Assembly: GCF_947488135.1 (NCBI RefSeq)
Contig: NZ_CANKYW010000004.1
Coordinates: 186,001 to 250,000, forward strand
Length of the DNA: 64,000 nucleotides
Source: an uncultured Marivita sp.
Lineage (GTDB): Bacteria > Pseudomonadota > Alphaproteobacteria > Rhodobacterales > Rhodobacteraceae
Reading direction: 5' to 3'
The notes beneath the pieces were generated by a model, which made no database searches, had not been told where the DNA came from, and saw only the letters and a program-made list of their open reading frames with translations. Shown here one piece after another: positions 18,306 through 27,158 of the stretch; position 1 is the stretch's first letter; each line of letters opens with the position of its first letter. A program made the translations under genes and the position numbers.

Positions 18306-18334
18306 CTTATAGGCAATCTTTCACCGTGATCCAA
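18306..18334 (-). promoter_or_regulatory. Sigma-70-like promoter for the candidate sRNA
   Basis: On the minus strand TTGGAT (18334-18329) and TATAAG (18311-18306) are separated by exactly 17 bases. The -10 hexamer differs from TATAAT by one base. It points towards the orphan terminator at 18225-18250. Confidence 0.5.
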
Positions 18335-18413
18335 GCTAAAAGTTTGAAAACCCACGAAAGCCCAGCTACCGTCGCGGTCAATAAAACAAGAGCAGACAGG
18401 AATTGTTGCGAAA

Positions 18414-20231
18414 ATGAGATCGGTTTTTTTCCCAAAACGGCAGCTCGGCTTGGCAGCTCTGGCGCTCGCGCTCTGCGCGCAATCGGCCGCCGCGGACCCG
18501 CAACACGGCATAGCTATGTATGGCGACCCCGCACTCCCACCGGATTTTGTGTCCCTGCCCTATGCCAACCCGGACGCGCCCAAGGGCGGGCGCATCGTCA
18601 CCGGCGAGGTCGGCAGCTTCGACAGCCTCAACCCGCATATCGCAAAAGGCAACGTGCCCTGGCAACTTCGCTTCCTCGCTTACGAAAGCCTGATGGGCCG
18701 CAATTACGACGAACCCTTCACCCTTTACGGCCTTCTCGCCGAATCAATCGAGGTCGGCGAGGATCGCGAATGGGTCGAATTCGTCCTGCGCGAAGAGGCC
18801 GCGTTCTCGGATGGCACGCCGCTGACGGTCGAAGACGTCATGTGGTCTTACGAAACGCTCGGCACCATCGGCCACCCCCGGTATCACGGCGCGTGGAACA
18901 AGATCGCGTCGATGGAGCAGACGGGTCCGCGCAGCATCCGCTTTACCTTCACCGAGGAAGACCCCGAAATGGCCCTGCTGATCGGGATGCGCCCGATCCT
19001 GAAAAAGGCTCAGTGGGAGGGCAAGGATTTCTCGGCCTCGGGCATCGACGAGGTGCCCATCACCACCGCCCCATACGTGATCGACGATTACGAAGCGGGC
19101 CGCTTCGTCAGCCTCAAGCGCGATCCCGATTACTGGGGTCAGGACGTCAACTTCATGCGCGGTCAGGCGAATCTCGATGAGATCCGGATGGAATTCTACG
19201 GCGACGGCACCGCCATGTTCGAGGCGTTCAAGGCCGGTGCGCTCAATTCCAGCCGCGAATTCAACGTCGAGAAATGGGACACGCAATACGATTTCCCCGC
19301 CATCGACAGCGGCGATGTCGTCAAATCCGTGGTCCCGCATGAACGCCCCTCTGGCATGACCGGTTTCGTGATGAACACCCGCCGCGACGTGTTCAGCGAT
19401 TGGCGCGTGCGCGACGCGATGCTGCACGCGTTCAACTTCGAATTCATCAACGAAACCATGACCGGCTCCAAACAGCCGCGCATCACCTCCTACTTCTCGA
19501 ACTCGGTTCTGGGGATGCAGGACGGCCCCGCCGAAGGGCGCGTGCGCGAGTTGCTGGAACCCTTCTCGGACGACCTTCTGCCCGGAGCGCTCGAGGGCTA
19601 TGCCCTGCCCGCCTCCGATGGCACCGAGCGCAACCGCGGCAACATTCGCGCTGCGATCGACCTGATGGAGCAAGCCGGCTACACCATCACCGATGGCCGG
19701 ATGGTCGGCCCCGATGGCGCCCCCTTCACCTTCGAGATCCTGCTGCAACAGGGCAGCACCGAAGAGCAATCCATCATCGACCTCTTCACACAATCGCTGG
19801 AACGGGTCGGCATCACGCCCACGATCACCACGATCGACAACGCCCAGTTCAAGGAACGAACGTCCAACTACGATTTCGACATGAGCTACAATCGCTGGGG
19901 CATGTCGCTCAGCCCGGGCAATGAACAGAAGCTCTATTGGGGCTGCGACGGTGTCGAAAACCCGGGCACGCGCAACTGGATGGGCATGTGTTCCCCGGCC
20001 GCCGAGGCGATGATCGACGAGATCCTGAATTCGGACACGCGCGAGGATTTCATCGCCGCCACCCGCGCGCTGGATCGGGTGCTGACGACGGGCCGCTATG
20101 TGATCCCGATCTACCAGTGGAACATCAGCCGCATCGCCCATGTGAAAGAATTGAAATACCCCGAGACGATCCCGATCTATGGCGATTGGATCGGCTGGCA
20201 GCCGGATGTCTGGTGGTGGGAAGAGGAGTGA
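18414..20231 (+). CDS. ABC transporter substrate-binding protein, family 5 (YejA-like)
   Basis: The 605-residue protein starts with a signal peptide (about 1-27, ending SAAA) and has the SBP_bac_5 fold used for peptides, oligosaccharides and similar solutes. The opening HGIAMYGDPALPPDF and PYANPDAPKGG stretches and the length resemble YejA, the binding protein of the microcin C/peptide importer YejABEF. No permease or ATPase gene is adjacent: the next gene is a tiny lipoprotein and the one after is on the other strand. It is thus an orphan binding protein whose partners lie elsewhere. The ligand is unknown. Confidence 0.88.
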   Translation: MRSVFFPKRQLGLAALALALCAQSAAADPQHGIAMYGDPALPPDFVSLPYANPDAPKGGRIVTGEVGSFDSLNPHIAKGNVPWQLRFLAYESLMGRNYDEPFTLYGLLAESIEVGEDREWVEFVLREEAAFSDGTPLTVEDVMWSYETLGTIGHPRYHGAWNKIASMEQTGPRSIRFTFTEEDPEMALLIGMRPILKKAQWEGKDFSASGIDEVPITTAPYVIDDYEAGRFVSLKRDPDYWGQDVNFMRGQANLDEIRMEFYGDGTAMFEAFKAGALNSSREFNVEKWDTQYDFPAIDSGDVVKSVVPHERPSGMTGFVMNTRRDVFSDWRVRDAMLHAFNFEFINETMTGSKQPRITSYFSNSVLGMQDGPAEGRVRELLEPFSDDLLPGALEGYALPASDGTERNRGNIRAAIDLMEQAGYTITDGRMVGPDGAPFTFEILLQQGSTEEQSIIDLFTQSLERVGITPTITTIDNAQFKERTSNYDFDMSYNRWGMSLSPGNEQKLYWGCDGVENPGTRNWMGMCSPAAEAMIDEILNSDTREDFIAATRALDRVLTTGRYVIPIYQWNISRIAHVKELKYPETIPIYGDWIGWQPDVWWWEEE

Positions 20232-20238
20232 TCCACCC

Positions 20239-20355
20239 ATGCGCATGTGGATACTGATGGTATGCGCCGCAGGCATGTTGAGTGCCTGCGCAACGGTTGA
20301 CGGGATCGGGCAGGATATCTCTGCCGGCTCCAGAACCGTTCAGTCATGGTTTTGA
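20239..20355 (+). CDS. Entericidin-like small lipoprotein
   Basis: This 38-residue gene has a GAGGAG ribosome-binding site 10 bases before its ATG. It encodes a hydrophobic leader ending in the lipobox LSAC (Cys17), followed by ATVDGIGQDISAGSRTV, which matches the entericidin A/B pattern (CNTVxGxGxDI). Entericidins are small membrane-active lipoproteins with toxin/antidote-like behaviour in enteric bacteria; in alphaproteobacteria the single-copy homologues have no established role. It lies 7 bases after the binding protein gene. Confidence 0.75.
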   Translation: MRMWILMVCAAGMLSACATVDGIGQDISAGSRTVQSWF

Positions 20356-20416
20356 GCGGGTTATAGTGGCTAATTCATGTGGTGCATGAGGTATGCTCGG
20401 CAAGCCCCTGACGGCA

Positions 20417-21037
20417 CTAGGAAAGCGACGTCACCCAAAGGATCGTGGCGTCGTCATCCGACACTGAAATGACATTGTGGCCCATCGTGGCATCGTAATA
20501 GGCACTGTCGCCGCGCCGCATGTCGATGGGTTCGTAGAATTCGGTATACAGACGGATCACACCGGTCAGGACATACAGGAATTCTTCGCCGTCGTGACGC
20601 ACCCATCCGTCGAACTCCTCGACCGACCGCGCCCGCACCCGCGCGCGGTACGGCAACATCTGCTTCTTGGTCAGGCTTTCCGCCAAAAGCTCGTGTTCAT
20701 AAGTGGTTGTGGCGTGATGTTGACCTTTACCCGAGGGCGTCATCACCATCCGCCCATTGACCTTTTCCCGCTGCGGCGGCGTGAACAGTTGCGGCACGCT
20801 GATCTGAAGTCCCACCGCCAGCTTCTTGAGCGCGTCATAGGTCGGCGACATCTGCCCGTTTTCGATCTTTGACAGCGTCGACCGCGCCAAGCCCGCCTGT
20901 TGCGCCGCCTGCTCCAGCGTCCAGGCGCGCGCCTTGCGCAGATCGCGCACGCGCTCGCCGAGGTTCAGCGGCTCGGGCTGGTCGTGGCTTCCACTGTCGC
21001 GTGCAATGCGGATCAGGTTCTTGGGGTCATCGGACAT
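20417..21037 (-). CDS. XRE-family regulator with C-terminal cupin domain
   Basis: The 206-residue protein joins an N-terminal helix-turn-helix (about 26-80; LEQAAQQAGLARSTLSKIENGQMSPTYDALKKLA) to a C-terminal cupin barrel (about 125-205; HDGEEFLYVLTGVIRLY). Such regulators usually bind a small ligand in the cupin and control a neighbouring catabolic gene. The ATG at 21037 is preceded by a weak AGG. It is divergent from the acyl-CoA ligase over only 78 bases, making that gene its likely target. Confidence 0.88.
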   Translation of the reverse strand: MSDDPKNLIRIARDSGSHDQPEPLNLGERVRDLRKARAWTLEQAAQQAGLARSTLSKIENGQMSPTYDALKKLAVGLQISVPQLFTPPQREKVNGRMVMTPSGKGQHHATTTYEHELLAESLTKKQMLPYRARVRARSVEEFDGWVRHDGEEFLYVLTGVIRLYTEFYEPIDMRRGDSAYYDATMGHNVISVSDDDATILWVTSLS

Positions 21038-21115
21038 GGCGAAACCTATAGTCGCCCCCCGCACCCCCCGCAACCTGCGCTTGCGATGGGTCGTTTTGCG
21101 GCCTAGGCCAGTGCC

Positions 21116-22624
21116 ATGATCTCGCTGTTCGACTCCGATCCCTATCCGCCCTGCCCGCAGGCGTTCAACCTCGCGGCCCACGTGCTTTTCGCCGCCGACC
21201 GTGTGCCGGACAAGATCGCACTGGCCGTGGTCGCGCCGACAGGCGCGCAACGCTGGAGCTACGCGCGGCTCAAACAGTCTATCCTCGGCTGCGCGACGGG
21301 TTTTCTGGAGGCTGGGCTGAACAAGGGCGACCGGCTGCTTTTGCGCGTCGGCAACACGGTCGAGTTTCCGGTCGCCTATCTCGCTGCGATCTCGGTTGGC
21401 ATCATCCCGATCCCGACCTCGGCGCAACTGACTGATCCTGAAGTGCAGGTCCTGATCGACATGACCGCCCCGGCGGCCATCCTGCATGACGGAAAAACCG
21501 CCCGTCCCCAATCTGTACGGATCATCCGTACGGATCAGCTGTCCGAATGGTACGGTTTGCCCCCGGCCGTGTTCGACTACGGCGATCCAAACCGACTTGC
21601 CTATATCATTTTCACATCCGGCACCTCCGGCACTCCCCGCGCCGTCTGCCATGCCCACCGCGCCATCTGGGCGCGGGGCATGATGATGCAGGGCTGGTAT
21701 GGCCTGACCGAAAGCGACCGGCTCATGCATGCGGGTGCCTTCAACTGGACCTACGCTTTGGGCACCGGCTTGCTGGACCCGTGGACGACGGGCGCAACCG
21801 CCCTGATCCCGGCGCAGGGCGTCGGGCACGCGCAGATCCCGCTTTTGCTCAAACGGCACGAGGCGACAATTTTTGCAGCGGCGCCGGGGGTTTATCGACA
21901 CATCCTCACGTCAGGGCCTTTCGACCTGCCGAAACTGAGGCACGGCCTGTCCGCCGGGGAAAAGCTGCCCGCGTCGATCCGGGATGGCTGGCTGGCTGCC
22001 ACCGGAACGCAGGTTTACGAGGCGTTCGGCATGTCCGAATGCTCCACCTTCATCTCCTCCGCGCCCGGTTCGCCCACCATCGCGCCCGAAAGCTTGGGCT
22101 GGCCGCAGCCCGGTCGACGCGTGGCGATCCTTGGCGACAATGGCCCTGTCCCCGTGGGGACACCCGGCACCATCGCCATCCACCGCGACGATCCCGGCCT
22201 GATGATTGGCTATCTCGACCAACCCGAGGAAACCATTGCCCGGTTTCAGGGCGACTGGTTTCTGACCGGCGACATGGGCGAAATGACTGAAAACAAAGAC
22301 ATTCTCTACCACGGTCGCACCGATGACGTGATGAACGCGGGCGGCTTTCGCGTCAGCCCTCTTGAGGTCGAAGCCGCGCTGCTTGCCCATCCCGACATTC
22401 ACGAGGTCGGGGTGACGGATATCGAAATCAAACCTGACGCCCGCATCATCGCGGCCTATTACGTGGCGGATACCGAGATTGACGCGGACAGCCTTAACGC
22501 CTTCGCGGCCGAACGCCTCGCGCGCTACAAGCAGCCACGCCTTTTCACCCGGGTAACGGCCCTGCCGCGCAACGCCAACAACAAGCTTTTGCGCCGCGCC
22601 CTGCCCGAACATCCGACGCTTTGA
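21116..22624 (+). CDS. AMP-binding acyl-CoA synthetase/ligase
   Basis: This 502-residue adenylating enzyme activates a carboxylic acid to acyl-AMP and then acyl-CoA. The P-loop-like motif YIIFTSGTSGTPRAV, the A5-type EAFGMSE, the A8 hinge YHGRTDDVMNAGGFRVSPLEVE and the catalytic C-terminal lysine (NANNKLLRRAL) are present. The substrate is not evident; benzoate/propionate-type and medium-chain ligases look alike at this level. The divergent XRE-cupin gene is probably its regulator. Confidence 0.87.
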   Translation: MISLFDSDPYPPCPQAFNLAAHVLFAADRVPDKIALAVVAPTGAQRWSYARLKQSILGCATGFLEAGLNKGDRLLLRVGNTVEFPVAYLAAISVGIIPIPTSAQLTDPEVQVLIDMTAPAAILHDGKTARPQSVRIIRTDQLSEWYGLPPAVFDYGDPNRLAYIIFTSGTSGTPRAVCHAHRAIWARGMMMQGWYGLTESDRLMHAGAFNWTYALGTGLLDPWTTGATALIPAQGVGHAQIPLLLKRHEATIFAAAPGVYRHILTSGPFDLPKLRHGLSAGEKLPASIRDGWLAATGTQVYEAFGMSECSTFISSAPGSPTIAPESLGWPQPGRRVAILGDNGPVPVGTPGTIAIHRDDPGLMIGYLDQPEETIARFQGDWFLTGDMGEMTENKDILYHGRTDDVMNAGGFRVSPLEVEAALLAHPDIHEVGVTDIEIKPDARIIAAYYVADTEIDADSLNAFAAERLARYKQPRLFTRVTALPRNANNKLLRRALPEHPTL

Positions 22625-22691
22625 TCTCAATCGCTTACCATTCGGCACCGGGTCTGTTAAAGATTCCGAAACGATGTGAAAGGAACGTCTT

Positions 22692-23336
22692 ATGGTCAAG
22701 CTCGACATCATGTCCGATCCGATCTGCCCGTGGTGCTATATCGGCAAGGCCAATCTTGATCGCGCGCTTGAGCAGCGACCGGATCACCCCTTTCTCATCA
22801 CCTGGCACCCGTTTCAGCTCAACCCGGATATGCCCGCAGGCGGTATGGATCGGCGCGCATATCTCGAGACCAAGTTCGGCGGCAAGGAGGGCGCGGTCAA
22901 AGCCTATGCCCCGGTGGTCGAGAACGCCGAGGCGGCGGGTCTGAAGATCAACCTGGAAGCCATTGAAAAGACGCCGAATACGCTGGATGCGCACCGCCTG
23001 ATCCACTGGGCCGGGATCGAAGGCCATCAGATCGCGGTCGTGGATGCCCTCTTCAAAGCCTATTTCGTCGAGGGCCGCGATATCGGGGATCCGGACGTTC
23101 TGGCCGATATCGCCGATACTTGCGGCATGGATGCCAGCGTTGTTCTGCGCCTGCTGGCAACCGAGGAAGACCGCCGCGAAATCGTCGAACGCGATGCCGC
23201 CGCGCGCGGGATGGGTGTCACGTCCGTGCCGACCTTCATCGTCGCCAGCAAACACGCGGTCCCCGGTGCGCAGCCGACCGAGCTGTGGCTTCAGGTGCTC
23301 GACGATCTGGCACAAGGCGCTTCTCTGGACGCATGA
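22692..23336 (+). CDS. DsbA-family (FrnE-like) oxidoreductase
   Basis: The 214-residue protein has a thioredoxin fold with an inserted helical domain. The active site CPWC (residues 12-15) and the cis-Pro loop VTSVPTFIV are visible. There is no signal peptide, so it acts in the cytoplasm, like FrnE and 2-hydroxychromene-2-carboxylate isomerase relatives. Its stop overlaps the start of the next gene by four bases (ATGA). Confidence 0.9.
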   Translation: MVKLDIMSDPICPWCYIGKANLDRALEQRPDHPFLITWHPFQLNPDMPAGGMDRRAYLETKFGGKEGAVKAYAPVVENAEAAGLKINLEAIEKTPNTLDAHRLIHWAGIEGHQIAVVDALFKAYFVEGRDIGDPDVLADIADTCGMDASVVLRLLATEEDRREIVERDAAARGMGVTSVPTFIVASKHAVPGAQPTELWLQVLDDLAQGASLDA

Positions 23337-23710
23337 ACACGCCCTTTCGGATCGCGACGCTTCTCCTGACGCTCATTTTGATCGTCACGGGCGGCACGAT
23401 ATTCTTCCGCTGGGCCGAGGGCTGGAGCTGGCTCGATTCCTACTTCTTCACCGTCGTCACCCTGTCGACGGTCGGCTATGGCAGCCTTGTTCCGGCGACC
23501 GCGCTTGGCAAGATCGGCACGACCGTGTTCATCTTCGTCGGCTTGGGCGTATTCGCCGTAGCGGTGCAGCAATTCGGCATGTTCGCGATGCGCAAGCGGG
23601 AAGAGCACACCGAATGGATCGTCGGCCGCCTGGGCAAGCCGCATCACAGTGCAAATACCGATGACGATCCGGGCGATCCGCCGCCGCCGCCCACGTCACG
23701 CGACATCTGA
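23333..23710 (+). CDS. Small two-TM potassium channel
   Basis: The 125-residue protein is a minimal K+ channel subunit of the Ion_trans_2 type: two membrane helices (about 7-25 and 60-83) flank a pore loop with the selectivity filter TVGYG (46-50). A short charged C-terminal tail ends in a proline run. There is no RCK/TrkA regulatory domain. Translation is coupled to the DsbA-family gene by an ATGA overlap. Confidence 0.88.
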   Translation: MNTPFRIATLLLTLILIVTGGTIFFRWAEGWSWLDSYFFTVVTLSTVGYGSLVPATALGKIGTTVFIFVGLGVFAVAVQQFGMFAMRKREEHTEWIVGRLGKPHHSANTDDDPGDPPPPPTSRDI

Positions 23711-23778
23711 GGCGCGCTGGGTCTGTTCCCCTCCGGAAGTTGGTGCTAGGGCTGACCGCGCAATTTCAGGACACGATC

Positions 23779-25011
23779 ATGCCGAACGCCATGCCGCGTA
23801 AAGAATTTATCGCATTGATGGCGATGCTGGCCGCGACAGTGGCGCTGTCCATCGACGCTATGCTGCCAGCTCTGCCCGAGATCGGCGAAGAACTGACCCC
23901 CGAAAACCTCAACCAGGCGCAGTTGATCCTGACCATGTTCGTGCTGGGCATGGGGTTGGGGACATTTTTCACCGGGCCGCTGTCGGACACATTCGGACGC
24001 AAGCCGGTGATGCTCTGGGGGGCTGCGGTCTATACGGTCAGCGCGTTTATCGCGTCCAAGGCGCAAACGCTCGAAGTGCTTCTGATCGCGCGGGTGTTTC
24101 AGGGGCTGGGGGCCGCTGGCCCGCGCGTCGTGGCGATGGCCGTGGTGCGCGACCTCTATATGGGCCGGGGCATGGCGCAGATCGTGTCATTTATCATGAT
24201 CATTTTCACGCTGGTGCCCGCAATTGCCCCGCTTCTGGGATCGGTGGTGATCGACGCCTATGACTGGCGGGCGGTGTTCTACGGGTTCATGATTTTCTCT
24301 GTAATATCTGCACTTTGGCTGGGGGTTCGCCTGCCCGAAACTCTGCCCGTCGAACGCCGCCGACCGTTCCGCTTCCACGCCCTGCGCGCGGCGGTGGTCG
24401 AGATGTTCGTCCATCCGGTCGTGCGCCTGTCCATCGCGGTGCAAGCCTTGTGCTTTGCCATGCTGTTTTCCATGCTGTCGAGCGTCCAGCAGATCTACGA
24501 CATCACCTTCGGGCGCGCCGATACCTTTGCGCTCTGGTTCGGCTTTGTCGCCATCGTCGCGGGAAGCTCGGGCTTTCTGAACGCCAACCTCGTGATGCGC
24601 CTGGGCATGATGTTCCTCGTTCGCGCCATGCTCATGGCGCAGGTGGTCCTGTCGGCGCTTTTGATCGCAGCCGGGTTTGCGGCGGAAGCTGGCCATATCT
24701 CGGGCACACTCTTTTTCGCGTTTTTCGTCATCTGGCAGATCTCGGTGTTTTTCCAGGCGGGCATGACCCTTGGCAACCTTGCCGCCATCGCGCAGGAACC
24801 GATGGGCCATATCGCGGGCATGGCGGCCAGCGTGATCGGGTCGGTGGCCACGGTTGTGGGCGTGACCCTCGCGATACCGGTCGGCCTGTTGTTCGACGGA
24901 ACGCCGATCCCGCTGGCGATTGCCATTTTCGTTGAGGCAGGCGTCGCGCTATGGCTGATGCGCCTGATGATGCAGGCCGACGCGCAACTTTCGCCCTCTC
25001 CCATGAATTGA
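23779..25011 (+). CDS. MFS multidrug efflux transporter (Bcr/CflA type)
   Basis: This 410-residue protein has 12 predicted membrane helices and the Bcr/CflA features: motif [13 protein letters not shown] between TM2 and TM3 and [22 protein letters not shown] in TM4-5. Relatives export drugs, sulfonamides or cysteine-pathway metabolites. The ATG at 23779 is preferred for its CAGGA ribosome-binding site over an upstream GTG at 23740. It is followed by icd. Confidence 0.88.
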   Translation: MPNAMPRKEFIALMAMLAATVALSIDAMLPALPEIGEELTPENLNQAQLILTMFVLGMGLGTFFTGPLSDTFGRKPVMLWGAAVYTVSAFIASKAQTLEVLLIARVFQGLGAAGPRVVAMAVVRDLYMGRGMAQIVSFIMIIFTLVPAIAPLLGSVVIDAYDWRAVFYGFMIFSVISALWLGVRLPETLPVERRRPFRFHALRAAVVEMFVHPVVRLSIAVQALCFAMLFSMLSSVQQIYDITFGRADTFALWFGFVAIVAGSSGFLNANLVMRLGMMFLVRAMLMAQVVLSALLIAAGFAAEAGHISGTLFFAFFVIWQISVFFQAGMTLGNLAAIAQEPMGHIAGMAASVIGSVATVVGVTLAIPVGLLFDGTPIPLAIAIFVEAGVALWLMRLMMQADAQLSPSPMN

Positions 25012-25036
25012 ACCGACAAAGGAAAGGAACGCTCCA

Positions 25037-26251
25037 ATGTCGAAGATCAAAGTCGAAAACCCGATCGTTGAAATGGACGGCGATGAAATGACCCGGATCA
25101 TCTGGGACTTCATCAAGAAAAAGCTGATCCTGCCCTATCTCGACATCGACCTGCTTTATTACGATCTCGGGATCGAGGAACGCGACCGGACCGAGGATCA
25201 GGTGACGGTCGATGCTGCCGAAAAGACGCGTGAGGTCGGCGTTGCTGTCAAATGCGCGACGATCACCCCGGACGAGGCGCGGGTCGAGGAATTTGGCCTC
25301 AAGCAGATGTGGCGCAGCCCGAACGGCACGATCCGCAACATTCTGGGCGGGGTGATCTTCCGCCAGCCGATCATCTGCCGCAACGTGCCTCGCCTTGTGC
25401 CGGGATGGACGAAGCCTATCGTGGTCGGGCGTCACGCGTTTGGCGATCAATACAAAGCCACGGATTTCAAATTCCCCGGACCGGGCAAGCTGTCGATGAA
25501 ATTCGTGGGCGAAGATGGTGAGGTGATTGAACGAGACGTCTATGACGCGCCCTCTGCCGGGGTCTTCATGTCCATGTATAATCTCGACGACTCGATCCGC
25601 GATTTCGCGCGGGCGTCCCTGAATTACGGCCTCAACCTTGGCTGGCCGGTCTACCTGTCCACCAAGAACACGATCCTCAAGCAATATGACGGGCGCTTCA
25701 TCGAGATCTTCGCCGAAGTGTTCGAGGCCGAGTTCAAGGAGGCGTTCGACGCCAAGGGGATCGAGTACCAGCACTGTCTGATCGACGACATGGTGGCCTC
25801 GGCGCTCAAGTGGTCGGGCGGGTTCGTCTGGGCCTGTAAGAACTACGATGGCGACGTGCAGTCCGACACCGTAGCGCAAGGGTTCGGATCGCTGGGCATG
25901 ATGTCCTCCATCCTGATGACGCCCGATGGCAAGATCGTGGAATCCGAAGCGGCGCATGGCACAGTCACGCGGCATTACCGCCAACATCAGGCGGGGGAAG
26001 AGACCTCGACCAATTCCATCGCGTCGATCTACGCCTGGACCGGGGCGCTCAAGCATCGGGCCAAGCTGGACGAGAATATCAGCCTGCGCGCCTTTGCCGA
26101 AACGCTGGAACGGGTTGTGGTGGAAACGGTGGAGGCCGGGTTCATGACCAAGGATCTCGCATTGCTGGTCGGACCCGAACAAAGCTGGCTGACCACGATG
26201 GGCTTTTTGGAGAAGCTGGACGAACGGCTGAACGCCGCTCTGACGGGATGA
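25037..26251 (+). CDS. icd: NADP-dependent isocitrate dehydrogenase
   Basis: The 404-residue enzyme oxidatively decarboxylates isocitrate to 2-oxoglutarate in the TCA cycle, yielding NADPH. It is the eukaryote-like homodimeric type (IDH type II), as shown by [16 protein letters not shown] at the N-terminus, [35 protein letters not shown] and [22 protein letters not shown] ribosome-binding site precedes the ATG. Confidence 0.97.
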   Translation: MSKIKVENPIVEMDGDEMTRIIWDFIKKKLILPYLDIDLLYYDLGIEERDRTEDQVTVDAAEKTREVGVAVKCATITPDEARVEEFGLKQMWRSPNGTIRNILGGVIFRQPIICRNVPRLVPGWTKPIVVGRHAFGDQYKATDFKFPGPGKLSMKFVGEDGEVIERDVYDAPSAGVFMSMYNLDDSIRDFARASLNYGLNLGWPVYLSTKNTILKQYDGRFIEIFAEVFEAEFKEAFDAKGIEYQHCLIDDMVASALKWSGGFVWACKNYDGDVQSDTVAQGFGSLGMMSSILMTPDGKIVESEAAHGTVTRHYRQHQAGEETSTNSIASIYAWTGALKHRAKLDENISLRAFAETLERVVVETVEAGFMTKDLALLVGPEQSWLTTMGFLEKLDERLNAALTG

Positions 26252-26263
26252 CGCGGGAGTGGC

Positions 26264-26294
26264 TTGACACGCAGGAAATATGTCATAATTCCTG
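26264..26294 (+). promoter_or_regulatory. Promoter with inverted repeat for the YitT-family gene
   Basis: TTGACA at 26264-26269 is followed 16 bases later by TAATTC (26286-26291). That would place the transcription start at or within a base of the ATG at 26299. An inverted repeat CAGGAA (26272-26277) / TTCCTG (26289-26294) overlaps the promoter and could be an operator. No ribosome-binding site is seen before the ATG, which fits a leaderless message. Confidence 0.5.
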
Positions 26295-26298
26295 ACCT

Positions 26299-26919
26299 AT
26301 GTTTTTGCTGAGCAAGCCCCCCGCCGACCGCCACACCCCGCTTGAGGATGTGCAGGGTATCCTCGTGGGTGCCACGCTGGTCGCGCTGGCGGTGCAGTTT
26401 CTGGCGTCGGCCAACCTAATGACAGGGCAGATCGCCGGGCTGTCGCTGCTGGGCAGCTATGCGACCGCTTGGAGTTTCGGCACGATCTTCTTCGTGCTGA
26501 ACCTGCCGTTCTACTTTTTGGCGGTGAAACAGATCGGCTGGACCTTCACCTTCAAGACCTTTGCCGCCGTGGCCGTGATGTCGGTCTTGTCGGAACTGCT
26601 GCCCTTGGCGCTCACGCTCGATATGCTGCACCCGGCGCTGGGGGCGGTTCTGGGTGGGATCCTGGCGGGTGTCGGTCTGATCTCGCTCTTCCGTCACGGG
26701 GCGACCCTTGGCGGCGTCGGTATCGTGGCGCTGTGGTTGCAGGACACGCGCGGTATACAGGCGGGCAACGTGCAACTGATCTTCGATCTCTTCGTCTTTG
26801 CCTTCGCGTTCCTGCTTCTGCCAGCCGAGATGGTGGTCTGGTCGCTTTTGGGTGCGGTGATCCTCAACCTGATCGTGACCGTGAACCACAGGCGCGACCG
26901 CTACGTGGCGCGATCCTGA
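26299..26919 (+). CDS. YitT family membrane protein
   Basis: The 206-residue protein has about five to six membrane helices and the family features GILVGATLVALAVQFL near the N-terminus and a GGVGIVALWLQ stretch. YitT-type proteins (DUF161) are found widely in bacteria, some linked to transport, but no function is settled. It lies downstream of icd with its own promoter-like sequence. Confidence 0.8.
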   Translation: MFLLSKPPADRHTPLEDVQGILVGATLVALAVQFLASANLMTGQIAGLSLLGSYATAWSFGTIFFVLNLPFYFLAVKQIGWTFTFKTFAAVAVMSVLSELLPLALTLDMLHPALGAVLGGILAGVGLISLFRHGATLGGVGIVALWLQDTRGIQAGNVQLIFDLFVFAFAFLLLPAEMVVWSLLGAVILNLIVTVNHRRDRYVARS

Positions 26920-26997
26920 CGCGTCCGCCCGACTGAAAAAGCATCGAAAACGACATCCTGTCGCAATTGGCGCAGATTGCGGTGGCACGCGCGGGCA

Positions 26998-27023
26998 GCA
27001 TTTCCCCAGCCATTGGGAGATGC
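26998..27023 (+). promoter_or_regulatory. Hairpin in the leader region of the MttB-like gene
   Basis: GCATTTCCC (26998-27006) pairs with GGGAGATGC (27015-27023), a 9-bp stem with one G-U pair and an 8-base loop, 136 bases before the start codon. No T-run follows. The 239-base region between the YitT gene and this methyltransferase holds no other clear feature. Confidence 0.3.
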
Positions 27024-27158
27024 AGATGCGTGGTGATCGCCCTGCCCTGACACTTGTCCTGCGCACGATCGGGGCGCGACGGGGACGCGCCGCGCGTGGG
27101 AGACCCTGACAGGAAACGCGAAGAAAACCCTGTTTCCCCGTTTCAAAAGAGCACTGAC

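Noticed and set aside
18744-20276. Minus-strand open frame of about 510 codons opposite the binding protein gene
   Set aside because: The sense strand encodes a full family-5 binding protein with signal peptide; the antisense frame shows no domain and reflects codon bias.
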